Assembly: GCF_018437265.1 (NCBI RefSeq)
Contig: NZ_JAAMFL010000001.1
Span: forward strand, 62,001-126,000
Direction: 5' to 3'
Source of the DNA: Fructobacillus parabroussonetiae
Lineage (GTDB): Bacteria > Bacillota > Bacilli > Lactobacillales > Lactobacillaceae
DNA length: 64,000 nucleotides
The position numbers and the translations under genes are program-made. The notes beneath the pieces are model-generated. The model did not search any database. It was not told where the DNA came from and saw only the letters and a list, made by a program, of their open reading frames with translations. Positions within the stretch are counted from its first letter, which is position 1; each line of letters starts with the position of its first letter. Of this stretch, positions 10,011 to 18,977 are shown one piece after another.

Positions 10011-10702
10011 TGACTACTAAGCATGGAAAGAAGTATTTAGAAGCCGCAGCCAAGGTTGAAGCCGAAAAGGCCTACAACTTGACTGAAGGTGTTTCCTTGT
10101 TGAAGGAAGTTTCATACGCAAACTTCGACGCTTCTGTCGAATTGACGTTCAAGTTGAACGTTGATACTCGTCAAGCTGACCAACAACTCCGTGGCGCCGT
10201 GGTTTTGCCAAACGGTTCTGGTAAGGATAAGAAGGTTGTTGTCTTCGCACAAGGTGACAAGGCAAAGGAAGCCGAAGCCGCTGGTGCTGACTTTGTTGGC
10301 GCTGCTGACTTGGTTCAAAAGATCCAAGACGGTTGGTTGGACTTCGACGTTGCCATTGCAACGCCTGACATGATGGCCCAAGTTGGTCGCGTGGGTCGTG
10401 CATTGGGTCCTAAGGGATTGATGCCAAACCCTAAGACTGGTACGGTTACCATGGATGTTAAGAAGGCCGTTTCTGACGCCAAGGGTGGTCAAGTGACCTA
10501 CCGTACTGATCGTGACGGAAACGTTGCGGTTACTGTTGGCCGTGTATCATTTGATGATGCAAAGTTGGCAGAAAACATCAAGGCAATCGCTTCTGTTATC
10601 TTGAAGGCTCGTCCAGCCGCCGTTAAGGGAACTTACGTTTCAAACGTGGCTTTGGCCTCAACGATGTCACCAGCCGTTACCTTGGATGTTACTTCTCTTT
10701 AA
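10010..10702 (+). CDS. rplA: 50S ribosomal protein L1
   Basis: A 230-residue L1 of typical length, with the domain II motif [18 protein letters not shown]. It binds the L1 stalk of 23S rRNA and in many bacteria represses its own L11-L1 mRNA; the rplK leader carries a candidate site for this. The ATG overlaps the rplK stop, indicating translational coupling. Confidence 0.97.
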   Translation: MTTKHGKKYLEAAAKVEAEKAYNLTEGVSLLKEVSYANFDASVELTFKLNVDTRQADQQLRGAVVLPNGSGKDKKVVVFAQGDKAKEAEAAGADFVGAADLVQKIQDGWLDFDVAIATPDMMAQVGRVGRALGPKGLMPNPKTGTVTMDVKKAVSDAKGGQVTYRTDRDGNVAVTVGRVSFDDAKLAENIKAIASVILKARPAAVKGTYVSNVALASTMSPAVTLDVTSL

Positions 10703-10734
10703 TTGACAGCCGTCAATTAACCTGTTAGACTAAC

Positions 10735-10858
10735 AAAGTAAATAAAATCAATTTTGCCTAAGACTCAGGTGGTGCTTGCACCTTAATCTCCTGCCGAGGA
10801 AGTTATGAAATTAACTGACCCGTCTGTCTTTTGGCAGGCGGGTTTCTTTTGCAAAAAA
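10735..10858 (+). promoter_or_regulatory. L10 leader with transcription attenuator before rplJ
   Basis: The stretch between rplA and rplJ has the L10-leader layout, with the CCTGCCGAGGAAG-like element (10791-10803) that typifies the L10(L12)4 binding RNA. It ends with a terminator hairpin, ACCCGTCTG (10818-10826) against CAGGCGGGT (10835-10843), then TTCTTTT. This would let excess L10 stop transcription before rplJ. The leader class is known in Firmicutes; the terminator arms are directly visible here. Confidence 0.8.
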
Positions 10859-10881
10859 ATCTTGAGGAAGGAGAATTTCAC

Positions 10882-11403
10882 ATGAGTGAACAAGCTATTG
10901 CTTTAAAGGCGCAAAAGGTTGCTGAGATCGCTGACCAGTTCAAGAACTCAACTTCTGCCGTTGTTGTTAACCCCCGTGGTTTGACCGTTGCGGAATCAAC
11001 TGACTTGCGTCACCAATTACGTCAAGAAGGTGTCGTATTGGAAGTTATCAAGAACAAGGTTCTTGTTCGTGCTTCTAAGGACGCTGGCTTTGAAGAATTG
11101 AACGATTTGTTTGCTGGTCCTACGGCCGTTGCCTTCTCTGAAGATGACGCCGTTGCCCCTGCACGCATTTTGAAGAAGTACGCCGACGCTAACGAAAAGC
11201 TCGTTATCAAGGGTGGTGTGATCGATGGATCTGTTGTATCAATCGAAGACATCAACAAGTACGCTTCATTGCCTTCACGTGAAGGTTTGCTTGGTCAATT
11301 GATGGCCGAGTTCCAGTTCCCAGTCCGGAGCTTTGCTTATGCTGTTAAGGCATTGCAAGAAAAGAAGGAAGCGGAAGGCGAAACTGCCGAAGCTGCCGAA
11401 TAA
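10882..11403 (+). CDS. rplJ: 50S ribosomal protein L10
   Basis: A 173-residue L10. I chose ATG 10882 (MSEQAIALK) because GAAGGAG sits upstream and the N-terminus matches the family; an upstream in-frame ATG lies inside the leader terminator. L10 anchors L7/L12 dimers to the stalk base. Conserved segments include NPRGLTVAE and the C-terminal helix that receives L12. The gene precedes rplL with 44 bases between them. Confidence 0.96.
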   Translation: MSEQAIALKAQKVAEIADQFKNSTSAVVVNPRGLTVAESTDLRHQLRQEGVVLEVIKNKVLVRASKDAGFEELNDLFAGPTAVAFSEDDAVAPARILKKYADANEKLVIKGGVIDGSVVSIEDINKYASLPSREGLLGQLMAEFQFPVRSFAYAVKALQEKKEAEGETAEAAE

Positions 11404-11447
11404 GTTTGACTTATTACTAAACATTTATAAATTGGAGGAAATTAATC

Positions 11448-11816
11448 ATGGCTTTTGATAAAGACGCGATTATCGCATCATTGAAGGATGCAACGATTTT
11501 GGACTTGGCTGACTTGGTTTCAGCTATCGAAGAAGAATTTGACGTTTCAGCTGCTGCTCCTGTAGCCGCTGCTGGTGCTGCTGGTGCCGACGGTGCCGCT
11601 GCAAAGTCAGACTTCGACGTTGAATTGACTTCTGCAGGTACTGCAAAGGTTAAGGTTATCAAGGCAGTTCGCGAAGCAACTGGTCTTGGTTTGAAGGAAG
11701 CAAAGGACTTGGTTGACAACGCACCTTCTGTCATCAAGGAAGCTGTTCCTGAAGCAGATGCCAACGCAATGAAGGAAGCTTTGGAAGAAACTGGTGCCTC
11801 AGTTACTTTGAAGTAA
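11448..11816 (+). CDS. rplL: 50S ribosomal protein L7/L12
   Basis: A 122-residue stalk protein. The N-terminal dimerisation helix region runs to about residue 35, followed by an Ala/Gly-rich hinge. The C-terminal domain contains [24 protein letters not shown], the factor-binding face. The start has GGAGG upstream. A strong TTCG-loop terminator follows. Confidence 0.97.
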   Translation: MAFDKDAIIASLKDATILDLADLVSAIEEEFDVSAAAPVAAAGAAGADGAAAKSDFDVELTSAGTAKVKVIKAVREATGLGLKEAKDLVDNAPSVIKEAVPEADANAMKEALEETGASVTLK

Positions 11817-11825
11817 TTCATAAAA

Positions 11826-11850
11826 GAAGAGCACTTCGTGCTCTTTTTTT
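11826..11850 (+). terminator. rplL terminator
   Basis: GAGCAC and GTGCTC arms with a TTC loop and a run of T residues. Confidence 0.9.
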
Positions 11851-11888
11851 GTACATAAATGCAACTTTTGTATATTAAGGAGAAAAAC

Positions 11889-12515
11889 ATGGGCGAAAAA
11901 GTAGGCGGGCAGCAGTATTTCACGGCCGATCCAACGGCGGAACACGATTACCAAAACTTTGACTTTGAATTGTTAGGTCAAAAGCTCCATTTTCAAACCG
12001 ATGCCGGTGTCTTTTCAAAGAAAACGATTGATTTTGGTACACGAGTGATGCTTGACGCTGCCGCTGATCAGGAATTTGTTGCTGGAAAAGTCTTAGATTT
12101 AGGCTGTGGTTACGGACCAGTTGGCAATGCTGTCGCGAAGGCTTGGCGGCGTCAAGTCGACATGGTCGATGTTAACGATCGTGCGCTGGATTTGGCGAAG
12201 AAGAACTGTGAACGAAACGGCCTTGCAGATAAAACCCAGGTATTTCAATCGTCGATTTACGATCAAGTTGTGGATAAGTACGCGCTAATCCTGGTTAATC
12301 CCCCAATTCGCGCCGGGAAAACCGTCGTCACCGCCATGCTTCAAGACGCAACAAAGCATCTGCTTCCAGGCGGGGCCATCGTTGCGGTTTTGCAGAAAAA
12401 GCAGGGGGCGCCATCGGCACAAAAGAACCTCGAAGCCGTTTTCGATGATGTGTCGGTCATTGGTAAGAAGAAGGGCTACTTTGTCTTAATGGCAAAGTCA
12501 CCCAAGGAGGATTGA
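11889..12515 (+). CDS. Class I SAM-dependent methyltransferase, RsmC/YbxB type
   Basis: A 208-residue methyltransferase. The SAM-binding motif I is LDLGCGYGP (about residue 66), and the catalytic motif is LVNPPI, in place of the NPPF/Y typical of N2-guanine methylases. Size and position after rplL match Bacillus YbxB, a presumed rRNA methyltransferase. I chose ATG 11889 (MGEKVGGQQ), which has AAGGAG upstream, rather than an in-frame ATG at 11859. The tadA start follows 1 base after its stop. Confidence 0.85.
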   Translation: MGEKVGGQQYFTADPTAEHDYQNFDFELLGQKLHFQTDAGVFSKKTIDFGTRVMLDAAADQEFVAGKVLDLGCGYGPVGNAVAKAWRRQVDMVDVNDRALDLAKKNCERNGLADKTQVFQSSIYDQVVDKYALILVNPPIRAGKTVVTAMLQDATKHLLPGGAIVAVLQKKQGAPSAQKNLEAVFDDVSVIGKKKGYFVLMAKSPKED

Positions 12516-12516
12516 G

Positions 12517-13041
12517 ATGGCTTCGGTTCCGACTTTGTCATCGACTGACATAAAAACCTTCATGACCGCTGCCTTAGAAGAGGCGAAAAAGGCTGGTGCG
12601 CGAGGAGAAGTGCCCATTGGAGCAGTTATCGTCAAAGATGGTGAGATCATCGCTTCGACCGGTAACCGGCGGGAAGAAGATCAGAAGACGGATGCCCACG
12701 CCGAGATGCACGCCATTTTGGCGGCAAACGAAAAGCTTGGCAGTTGGCGCCTGGAAGATACCGCGCTCTTCGTTACGTTGGAGCCCTGCCTGATGTGTGC
12801 GGGAGCGATTTTGAACGCGCGGATCCCCCTCGTTTACTTCGGGGCCCAAGATAAGAAGGCCGGTGCGGTGACTTCACTTTACTCGGTTTTTGATGACGAC
12901 CGACTAAATCACCAGGTCAAAGTCATACCGGGTGTTCTGAAGGATGAATCAGCAGCACTTTTGAAGGACTTTTTCCGAGGTTTGCGCGCCAAACAGAAGG
13001 CGAAGAAGCGGGCGGCAAAAGAGAACGAACACTTGTCTTAA
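12517..13041 (+). CDS. tadA: tRNA-specific adenosine deaminase
   Basis: A 174-residue deaminase that makes inosine at the wobble base of tRNA-Arg(ACG). The zinc site is complete: HAEMHAI supplies the His ligand and catalytic Glu, and PCLMCAGA supplies the two Cys ligands. The N-terminus has a short extension, and the C-terminus is basic (KQKAKKRAAK). The start lies immediately after the methyltransferase stop with GGAGG upstream. The next gene is SRP RNA, then dnaX, the order seen in many Firmicutes. Confidence 0.94.
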   Translation: MASVPTLSSTDIKTFMTAALEEAKKAGARGEVPIGAVIVKDGEIIASTGNRREEDQKTDAHAEMHAILAANEKLGSWRLEDTALFVTLEPCLMCAGAILNARIPLVYFGAQDKKAGAVTSLYSVFDDDRLNHQVKVIPGVLKDESAALLKDFFRGLRAKQKAKKRAAKENEHLS

Positions 13042-13077
13042 AAGGGGCATTTTTACGATAAAAATCGTCGTAGAAGT

Positions 13078-13106
13078 TTGCGCAGGGTCGTAAACTTCGA
13101 TATAAT
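13078..13106 (+). promoter_or_regulatory. Promoter of SRP RNA
   Basis: TTGCGC (13078-13083), a 17-base spacer and a perfect TATAAT (13101-13106). Transcription would begin at about 13112. Confidence 0.75.
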
Positions 13107-13111
13107 AAAGA

Positions 13112-13198
13112 AGCAGGCAAAGGTTTTCTTTCGAACCGAGTCAGGACAGAGATGTAGCAGCTCTAAGATTGCTTGACCTTGTGCTTGTGTACATAGCA
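13112..13198 (+). ncRNA. ffs: Signal recognition particle RNA, small bacterial type
   Basis: The Ffh-binding helix 8 is clear: GTCAGG (13140-13145) and AGCAGC (13156-13161) form the symmetric and asymmetric loops around a C-A/T-G stem closed by a GAGA (GNRA) tetraloop, with the canonical 22-base spacing. Flanking bases (AAGCA..CAAAGG with CCTTGTGCTT) pair to close the long hairpin. A consensus promoter precedes it and a terminator follows. It sits between tadA and dnaX as in other Firmicutes. Ends are approximate. Confidence 0.88.
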
Positions 13199-13200
13199 AA

Positions 13201-13223
13201 ACCGCCTTGGGGCGGCTTTTTTT
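13201..13223 (+). terminator. SRP RNA terminator
   Basis: CCGCC and GGCGG with a TTGG loop, then seven T residues. Confidence 0.85.
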
Positions 13224-13237
13224 GTAAGGGAGAAACG

Positions 13238-15241
13238 ATGGCTTATCAAGCACTGTACCGGGTATACCGGCCAAAGACTTTTTCAGAAATGGTTGGCCAA
13301 GAGGTCATTACCAAAACACTGCAAAACGCCATTGATAAGAAACAGACTGGCCACGCCTACTTGTTTGCAGGACCGCGAGGAACTGGAAAGACGTCGGCAG
13401 CCAAAATTTTTGCGCGCGAAGTCAACGGTATTCCAGCCGACCAGGCCGGACAGTCGCAGCCCGACATCATCGAAATCGATGCCGCTTCGAACAACGGTGT
13501 GGATGAAATTCGGTCGATTCGCGATTCAGCCAACTACGCCCCCATCGAGTCGCCCTATAAAATTTACATCATTGATGAAGCGCACATGCTGTCAACCGGT
13601 GCCTTTAACGCCTTGTTAAAGACCTTGGAAGAGCCGCCAGCACAGGTGAAGTTCATTTTAGCAACCACCGAAATTCAAAAGATGCCGGCAACGATTTTGT
13701 CTCGAACGCAGCGTTTTGAGTTTAAGCGTCTATCGAACCAAACGATTAAAGGCCGTCTTGAAGAAATTTTGAAGACTGAAAAGCAAGCATACGAAGAGGC
13801 GGCTTTGGACGTGGTGGCGACGGCGGCCGAAGGTGGAATGCGTGACGCCTTATCCATCATGGATCAAGTCATTGCCTTCGGACCCGAAAAGGTGACGGTT
13901 CAAAACGCCCTAACCGTAACGGGTTCTGTCGATATCGAGCAGGTGTTAACTTACTTGCACCAAGTGTTGGCGGGCCAAACCGCCCAGGCACTCGAAACCT
14001 TGTCGGAGATTCTCCTTTCGGGTAAGGATGCCAACCGCTTCCTGTCGGATTTAATTGCGACTTTACGTGATGTGATGCTGGTTGATTTGGCACCTGATTT
14101 GGTCAAAGCAAAGGCCAAAGAGGATGAACTAAAGGCTTTTTTGGCTGAAACGAGTCAGCAACAGATTCAAGAAATGCTACAGGTCATTGATCGTATCAAA
14201 ACCGCTTTGACACAGTCACTGCAGTCAGATATCTATCTGGAGATTTTGACCGTCCAATTGGCCGAAAAGAATTCGGATCAAGTTGAAAAAGCCTCGACTG
14301 AAAAGGTGAATGCAAAAGCTGCACCAGTTAGCGATCAAGAAAGTTCATCAACAAAGCAAGAGCCAAAGACAAAACCAATCCCAACAGTTTCTTCGGCCGA
14401 ACAAAAGGGCGAAGGAGTAGCCGCTTCAAATCTGTCAGATGTACCAGACGTAGAAGAGTCGACTGATCAAGCAACTGTTGAAGAAGGTCCTGATGATGCC
14501 GCTGCTTTGTCGAACGAACAGGCAGCTAGCCCACAATCAACAACGACAGCAGAGCCAGTATCAACAGCCGCTGCCGCCCCAGTCGCTGCCGCTGTAGAAA
14601 CAGCTGAAGAGAAAGCCGTTGCCAAAGCACCGGCGGCTGAAGAATCAGTAACGACTGCTGCAACAGCTGCCTCAAATTCGACGCCTTCTGATCGAAGCCA
14701 AACTTCGCCGGTTGCCGATTGGCAGTTGACGATTTATACGGGTAACGAACCCGTACAGGCAGTTTTGGCCAAGGCGAAGCGCGATCAACTGAACAAGATT
14801 CAATCGGATTGGAAGCGCGTGGTTGCTGAAATGCCCGTCAAGGATCAGGCGGTCTTGCAAACGGCAGAACCAGTGGCTGCCTCAATGGAGGCGACTGTTT
14901 TGGCCTTTGATTATCCTGCTTTGCAGGATAAGGCTGAAAAGGATAATGCTTTGCAGGGACAACTGGCCAATGCCCTTCATCAGATGGGCTTGCCCACGAC
15001 TTTGGTCATGCGAAGCCAGGATCAGTGGCAAAGTGATCGAGCGGATTATGTGAAGGCGTTGAAGGCAGGCCAAGTCGTCAAAATTGCCCTTTCGGATTTG
15101 ACCGCCACAACGGTGGTTCAGGCAGCAGCCGGTGAGCAAAAGAGTCCAGAAAGAAAAGTTGAAAAAAGCGCGCAAGACGATGTCGTTTCAGCTGCAAAGG
15201 CGCTTTTCGGGGATGACCTTGTTCAAGTGAAAGAAGACTAA
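13238..15241 (+). CDS. dnaX: DNA polymerase III subunit gamma/tau
   Basis: A 667-residue clamp-loader ATPase. Walker A is GPRGTGKTS (45-53), and the Walker B region is YIIDEAHML. The sensor-1 motif [15 protein letters not shown] and the tau collar follow. Residues from about 360 to 500 form a long Ala/Ser/Glu/Thr-rich linker before the polymerase-binding C-terminal domain. The four-cysteine zinc module that normally precedes [14 protein letters not shown] is missing; the segment (about 61-78) contains no Cys. I chose ATG 13238 (MAYQALYR) over an in-frame ATG at 13169, which lies inside SRP RNA. Confidence 0.95.
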   Translation: MAYQALYRVYRPKTFSEMVGQEVITKTLQNAIDKKQTGHAYLFAGPRGTGKTSAAKIFAREVNGIPADQAGQSQPDIIEIDAASNNGVDEIRSIRDSANYAPIESPYKIYIIDEAHMLSTGAFNALLKTLEEPPAQVKFILATTEIQKMPATILSRTQRFEFKRLSNQTIKGRLEEILKTEKQAYEEAALDVVATAAEGGMRDALSIMDQVIAFGPEKVTVQNALTVTGSVDIEQVLTYLHQVLAGQTAQALETLSEILLSGKDANRFLSDLIATLRDVMLVDLAPDLVKAKAKEDELKAFLAETSQQQIQEMLQVIDRIKTALTQSLQSDIYLEILTVQLAEKNSDQVEKASTEKVNAKAAPVSDQESSSTKQEPKTKPIPTVSSAEQKGEGVAASNLSDVPDVEESTDQATVEEGPDDAAALSNEQAASPQSTTTAEPVSTAAAAPVAAAVETAEEKAVAKAPAAEESVTTAATAASNSTPSDRSQTSPVADWQLTIYTGNEPVQAVLAKAKRDQLNKIQSDWKRVVAEMPVKDQAVLQTAEPVAASMEATVLAFDYPALQDKAEKDNALQGQLANALHQMGLPTTLVMRSQDQWQSDRADYVKALKAGQVVKIALSDLTATTVVQAAAGEQKSPERKVEKSAQDDVVSAAKALFGDDLVQVKED

Positions 15242-15255
15242 ACAAAGGAAGTATC

Positions 15256-15861
15256 ATGCAGTATCCAGAACCAATTGCAAAACTAATTGATTCCTATTCA
15301 AAGTTACCTGGAATTGGTGCGAAAACGGCGTCCCGGTTGGCCTTTTATACCCTGTCCATGGACCAAGACGACGTGCTGAACTTTTCGAAAAACCTGGCAT
15401 CTGCCAAAGAGTCGATTACTTTTTGTGAAATTTGCGGTAATATTACCAGTAAGGACGAAAATCCTTGTGCGATCTGCACGGATCCATCAAGAGACCGGTC
15501 AACCGTTTTAGTTTTGCAAAATCCAAAAGACGTCATGGCCATGGAACAGACGCAGGAGTACCACGGCCTTTACCACGTGCTAAACGGTGTGATTTCGCCG
15601 GCCGCGGGAACGGGCCCGGAGGATATTAATCTGCCTTCTTTAATCCGTCGTTTATCAAAGGATGATGAAATTAAAGAAGTGATTGTGGGGACCAACGCCA
15701 ATACCGATGGTGAGGCAACGGCCATGTACATTGCCCGGTTAGTGAAACCAGCCAATATCAAAGTCACCCGCTTGGCCTCCGGCCTGGCGGTTGGATCAGA
15801 CATTGACTACGCTGACCAACTCACCTTGATTAAGTCAATTGAAGGTAGGAATGAACTGTGA
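15256..15861 (+). CDS. recR: Recombination protein RecR
   Basis: A 201-residue RecR of normal length. It contains the helix-hairpin-helix [13 protein letters not shown], an intact C4 zinc finger (CEICGNIT...CAICTD) and a Toprim domain ([13 protein letters not shown]). It loads RecA with RecFO and follows dnaX by 14 bases, as is usual. It overlaps the next gene by four bases. Confidence 0.96.
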   Translation: MQYPEPIAKLIDSYSKLPGIGAKTASRLAFYTLSMDQDDVLNFSKNLASAKESITFCEICGNITSKDENPCAICTDPSRDRSTVLVLQNPKDVMAMEQTQEYHGLYHVLNGVISPAAGTGPEDINLPSLIRRLSKDDEIKEVIVGTNANTDGEATAMYIARLVKPANIKVTRLASGLAVGSDIDYADQLTLIKSIEGRNEL

Positions 15862-16124
15862 TCTTTAAGAAAAAACCAGTGAAACACCAAAATATTAAGG
15901 CGGAGTACGACAAGATTCTCTTAGATGAAGTCAACCACGCCCGCACCGACTTTCACCAAGCCCAGGACTCGGAAACGGCCCTGGTTGATTCCCGTGTGAA
16001 CGGGCACATGGTGCAGGCCCAAACGGCCCTGAAGAAGGTCCGCTTTACCTACTTGTACCGGGAGGCCAAGCGGCGTAAGACCGTTGCGTCGGATTTGCGC
16101 CTTTACCACCCGGTGGATGATTAA
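15858..16124 (+). CDS. YaaL-like small protein (DUF2508)
   Basis: An 88-residue basic, helical protein with a GTG start overlapping the recR stop (GTGA). Its length and position between recR and tmk match Bacillus YaaL, of unknown function. Family assignment rests on context and general composition rather than a diagnostic motif. It is likely cotranscribed and translationally coupled with recR. Confidence 0.75.
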   Translation: MIFKKKPVKHQNIKAEYDKILLDEVNHARTDFHQAQDSETALVDSRVNGHMVQAQTALKKVRFTYLYREAKRRKTVASDLRLYHPVDD

Positions 16125-16133
16125 GGGGGAGCC

Positions 16134-16784
16134 ATGACAACGCCAAACTTTATTTCATTTGAAGGGCCAGAGGGTGCCGGGAAGACAACGGTGATTCAAG
16201 CAGCCCTGCCCGAAATCGAGCGGATTAGCCAAAAGAAGGTTTTATTGACTCGCGAACCGGGTGGAAACAAGATGGCCGAGGCGATTCGTGACCTGTTGAA
16301 GGCACAGACCAATCCGGCGATTGATCCCTGGACAGAGGTCTTCTTACTGGCTGCTTCACGACGTGAGCACGTGGTGCAAACTATTTTACCGGCCCTTTCG
16401 AAAGACCAGGTTGTGGTTTCCGACCGTTACCTTGATTCGTCTCTTGCTTATCAAGGCGGTGGCCGTGGTTTGGGTCAGTCGGCCGTACAAGAGATTAATG
16501 ACTTCGCCATTGCTGACCCGAAAACAAAACAACCGGTGCTACCGGCACTGACCATTTACTTAGACTTACCGGTTGAGATCGGTTTGGAGCGGATTTTTCA
16601 AAACCGTACGGACAAGATTGATCGAATGGACAAAGAAGACGTGCTTTTCCACCAAAAAGTGCGCGCAACCTACCTGGATTTGGCAAAGGAGAACCCGGAG
16701 AGAATCAAGGTGGTTGATGCCAGTCAATCAAAGGCTGACGTATTAAAAGACGTCAAAGCGATAATTGCTGAATATTGGAGGTAG
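16134..16784 (+). CDS. tmk: Thymidylate kinase
   Basis: A 216-residue dTMP kinase. The P-loop is FEGPEGAGKTT (residues 8-18), and the substrate-binding loop is LTREPGG. DRYLDSSLAYQGGGRGLG carries the DRY motif. It makes dTDP for DNA synthesis. AGGGGGAG precedes the ATG. It is part of the conserved recR-yaaL-tmk-darA-holB cluster. Confidence 0.96.
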   Translation: MTTPNFISFEGPEGAGKTTVIQAALPEIERISQKKVLLTREPGGNKMAEAIRDLLKAQTNPAIDPWTEVFLLAASRREHVVQTILPALSKDQVVVSDRYLDSSLAYQGGGRGLGQSAVQEINDFAIADPKTKQPVLPALTIYLDLPVEIGLERIFQNRTDKIDRMDKEDVLFHQKVRATYLDLAKENPERIKVVDASQSKADVLKDVKAIIAEYWR

Positions 16785-16786
16785 AC

Positions 16787-17110
16787 ATGAAACTGATTAA
16801 TGCCATTGTACAAGATAAAGATGCCACGAAGTTAGCCAACGCACTCGTTAAGGCGAAGATTCAGGCGACCCGCCTATCAACGTCGGGTGGTTTCCTGCGT
16901 TCTGGGAACACGACTTTTCTAGTGGCCATTGATGACGAACGAGTACAAGAAGTGCTTGATATCATCAAGGAAGTTTCGCAAAAACGTAAGCAGTTCATGG
17001 TCCCACCAATGGGCGTTGAAGGCGAACGTGCGGCGGCCTTTCCAGTTGAAATCGAAGTTGGTGGAGCCACGGTCTTCACGCAAACGATCGATGACTTTTA
17101 CCAGTTCTAA
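16787..17110 (+). CDS. darA: Cyclic-di-AMP receptor, PII-like
   Basis: A 107-residue PII-like signalling protein (DarA/PstA/YaaQ). The start MKLINAIVQDKD is preceded by GGAGGT; an in-frame ATG at 16775 would overlap tmk and lacks a ribosome binding site. Family features are the TRLSTSGGFLRSGNTTF segment and the GATVF motif near the C-terminus, which contact the nucleotide and trimer interface. Location between tmk and holB is characteristic. Its downstream partner is not visible here. Confidence 0.92.
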   Translation: MKLINAIVQDKDATKLANALVKAKIQATRLSTSGGFLRSGNTTFLVAIDDERVQEVLDIIKEVSQKRKQFMVPPMGVEGERAAAFPVEIEVGGATVFTQTIDDFYQF

Positions 17111-18069
17111 TGGCGGCTTCTAAAAAGTCCGCTGACAAGCAGGGGAGTGAGTCGGCTGTTTTTGAAATGGCCGATTTTTTCGACCAGGCAAAGGCGGCGT
17201 ATCCGGATAATTTTGCTCAGTTAGCACAGGCTGTCGAAGAAGATCGCCGCTCCCACCTTTATTTGTTGGCGGGTCCTGGGGATGAAGAAAAGTTAGCCCT
17301 AGCGCTGAGTTTTGCCCAGCTTGCTTTTGGCCAAAACGATGAGGCTAGTCAGGCCCGCATTGGGAAGCTGGATCACCCTGATTTGGTGACGGTTTTACCC
17401 GAAAAGAAGGGCGCGGCCATTAAAATTAGTCAGATCCGGGCCATTGTGCCTGAATTGACGACCACGTCCTTGGAAGCGCCGGTCAAAGTCTTCATTATTG
17501 ATCGAACGGAAACGCTGACAACGGCGGCAGCCAACGCGCTTTTGAAGTTTATTGAGGAACCGGCTGGCCCCCAGCTAATCATCTTGTTGGCGGATAAAGC
17601 CGAAGATGTCTTACCAACCATCGTTTCCAGAGCCCAGGTTGTCCACCTGCAGCCTAGTCCCGCAGTCGCTGAAAAGGCGGCGGCGAGCTTGGCCGCCTTT
17701 CAAGACGAGGTGCAACCCTTGGTTTTTAAGTGGTTTGAAAAAGTCGTTGCCAGAGACGTGTCGTCCATGGCTTACTTGCAAACCACACTCATTAAAAAGA
17801 TTAGTGAAAAGGACCGGGAAGAGGCCGTCTTACTTTGGCTGCAGCAGTTGAGTCGGGACCTTTTAATGGCAAAGACCTTGCCGGAACCAACCCTTTATTT
17901 TAAGCAGTTAACCGGTTTTTACCAACAGGCCAATAGCCGCTATAGTCGCGAGCAACTCCAGCAACTACTGACGACTTTTTTGGCCGTTGACCAACTAAAA
18001 AAGGTGCAAATCGCCTTTCAATCAAAATTAGAAAAGTTGGCACTTGAAAGTGCCATTCTCTTGGGATAA
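17110..18069 (+). CDS. holB: DNA polymerase III subunit delta'
   Basis: A 319-residue clamp-loader subunit. It has the AAA+ fold, with SIKISQIR-like region AAIKISQIRAIVPEL, VFIIDRTETLT and ANALLKFIEEP, then a divergent C-terminal collar. Walker A is degenerate (AGPGDEEKLAL), which is tolerated in delta'. The zinc module usually found before the HPD motif is absent: residues 71-90 contain no Cys. The ATG overlaps the darA stop by one base. The N-terminus is extended by about 20 residues. Confidence 0.9.
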   Translation: MAASKKSADKQGSESAVFEMADFFDQAKAAYPDNFAQLAQAVEEDRRSHLYLLAGPGDEEKLALALSFAQLAFGQNDEASQARIGKLDHPDLVTVLPEKKGAAIKISQIRAIVPELTTTSLEAPVKVFIIDRTETLTTAAANALLKFIEEPAGPQLIILLADKAEDVLPTIVSRAQVVHLQPSPAVAEKAAASLAAFQDEVQPLVFKWFEKVVARDVSSMAYLQTTLIKKISEKDREEAVLLWLQQLSRDLLMAKTLPEPTLYFKQLTGFYQQANSRYSREQLQQLLTTFLAVDQLKKVQIAFQSKLEKLALESAILLG

Positions 18070-18071
18070 GC

Positions 18072-18977
18072 ATGCAAAGACAACAGTCCTTTACAACTCA
18101 TGAAAGCGGCACGCTCTACTTGGTCGGGACGCCGATTGGCAATTTGTCCGACATGACGAACCGTGCCATTGAGGTATTGTCCTCCGTTGATCTGATTGCT
18201 GCAGAGGATACGCGGCACACGCAACTTCTGCTCAACTACTTTGAAATCAAAAACGAGAAGACCTCCTTACATGAACATAACTGGCAGGAAAAGGCGCCAG
18301 AGCTAGTGGCAAAACTGCTGGCCGGGCAATCGATTGCCCAGGTTTCAGACGCTGGTCTACCCTCGATTTCTGATCCAGGGAAAGAGCTGGTCGCTCAGGC
18401 AATTGCGGCGGGCATTCCCGTTGTGCCGGTTCCCGGTGCTTCGGCAGGGATTACGGCGCTCATCGCCTCTGGCTTAGTCCCACAGCCCTTTTACTTTCAC
18501 GGGTTCTTACCGCGAAAGAAGCAAGAGCAGCAAGAAGCACTCGAAGCGCTTTCCTGGCGACCTGAAACCATGATTTTTTACGAGGCACCCCACCGGCTGA
18601 AGAAGACGCTGGCAAACATTGTGGCGGTCTACGGTGAAAAGAAACGACTGGTGCTGGCTCGCGAGTTGACGAAGCGCTACGAGGAATTTCTGCGGGGAAC
18701 GGCCCAAGAGGCGCTCGACTGGGCAGAGCAAGAAGAGGTTCGCGGTGAATTTGTCTTGTTAATTGAAGGGAACGCGAACGGTAGCGGCTTGCCGGTACAG
18801 GCGGCAGACAGCAGCGCGCTTCTCCAGGCCGAAGAGGACCCGGAAGCAGCGGTCCAATCCTTGATCGATCAGGGCTTGAAACCAAATGCCGCCATTAAGC
18901 AAGTTGCTAAAGACAGCGGCAAAAGTCGCCAAGAAATCTACAAAATTTATCATCATATCGAGGAAGAAAATGGCTGA
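18072..18977 (+). CDS. rsmI: 16S rRNA (cytidine-1402-2'-O)-methyltransferase
   Basis: A 301-residue tetrapyrrole-methylase-fold enzyme. Key segments are LYLVGTPIGNLSDMTNRA, AEDTRHT, SDAGLPSISDPG and VPGASAGITAL. All are typical of RsmI (YraL), which methylates C1402 of 16S rRNA. A short C-terminal extension contains a helix-turn-helix-like stretch. It starts two bases after holB and overlaps the thioesterase by eight bases. Confidence 0.94.
   Translation: MQRQQSFTTHESGTLYLVGTPIGNLSDMTNRAIEVLSSVDLIAAEDTRHTQLLLNYFEIKNEKTSLHEHNWQEKAPELVAKLLAGQSIAQVSDAGLPSISDPGKELVAQAIAAGIPVVPVPGASAGITALIASGLVPQPFYFHGFLPRKKQEQQEALEALSWRPETMIFYEAPHRLKKTLANIVAVYGEKKRLVLARELTKRYEEFLRGTAQEALDWAEQEEVRGEFVLLIEGNANGSGLPVQAADSSALLQAEEDPEAAVQSLIDQGLKPNAAIKQVAKDSGKSRQEIYKIYHHIEEENG

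Noticed and set aside
13169-13237. Upstream start for dnaX
   Set aside because: The extra residues are encoded by SRP RNA and its terminator; the ATG at 13238 has a ribosome binding site and matches the family N-terminus.
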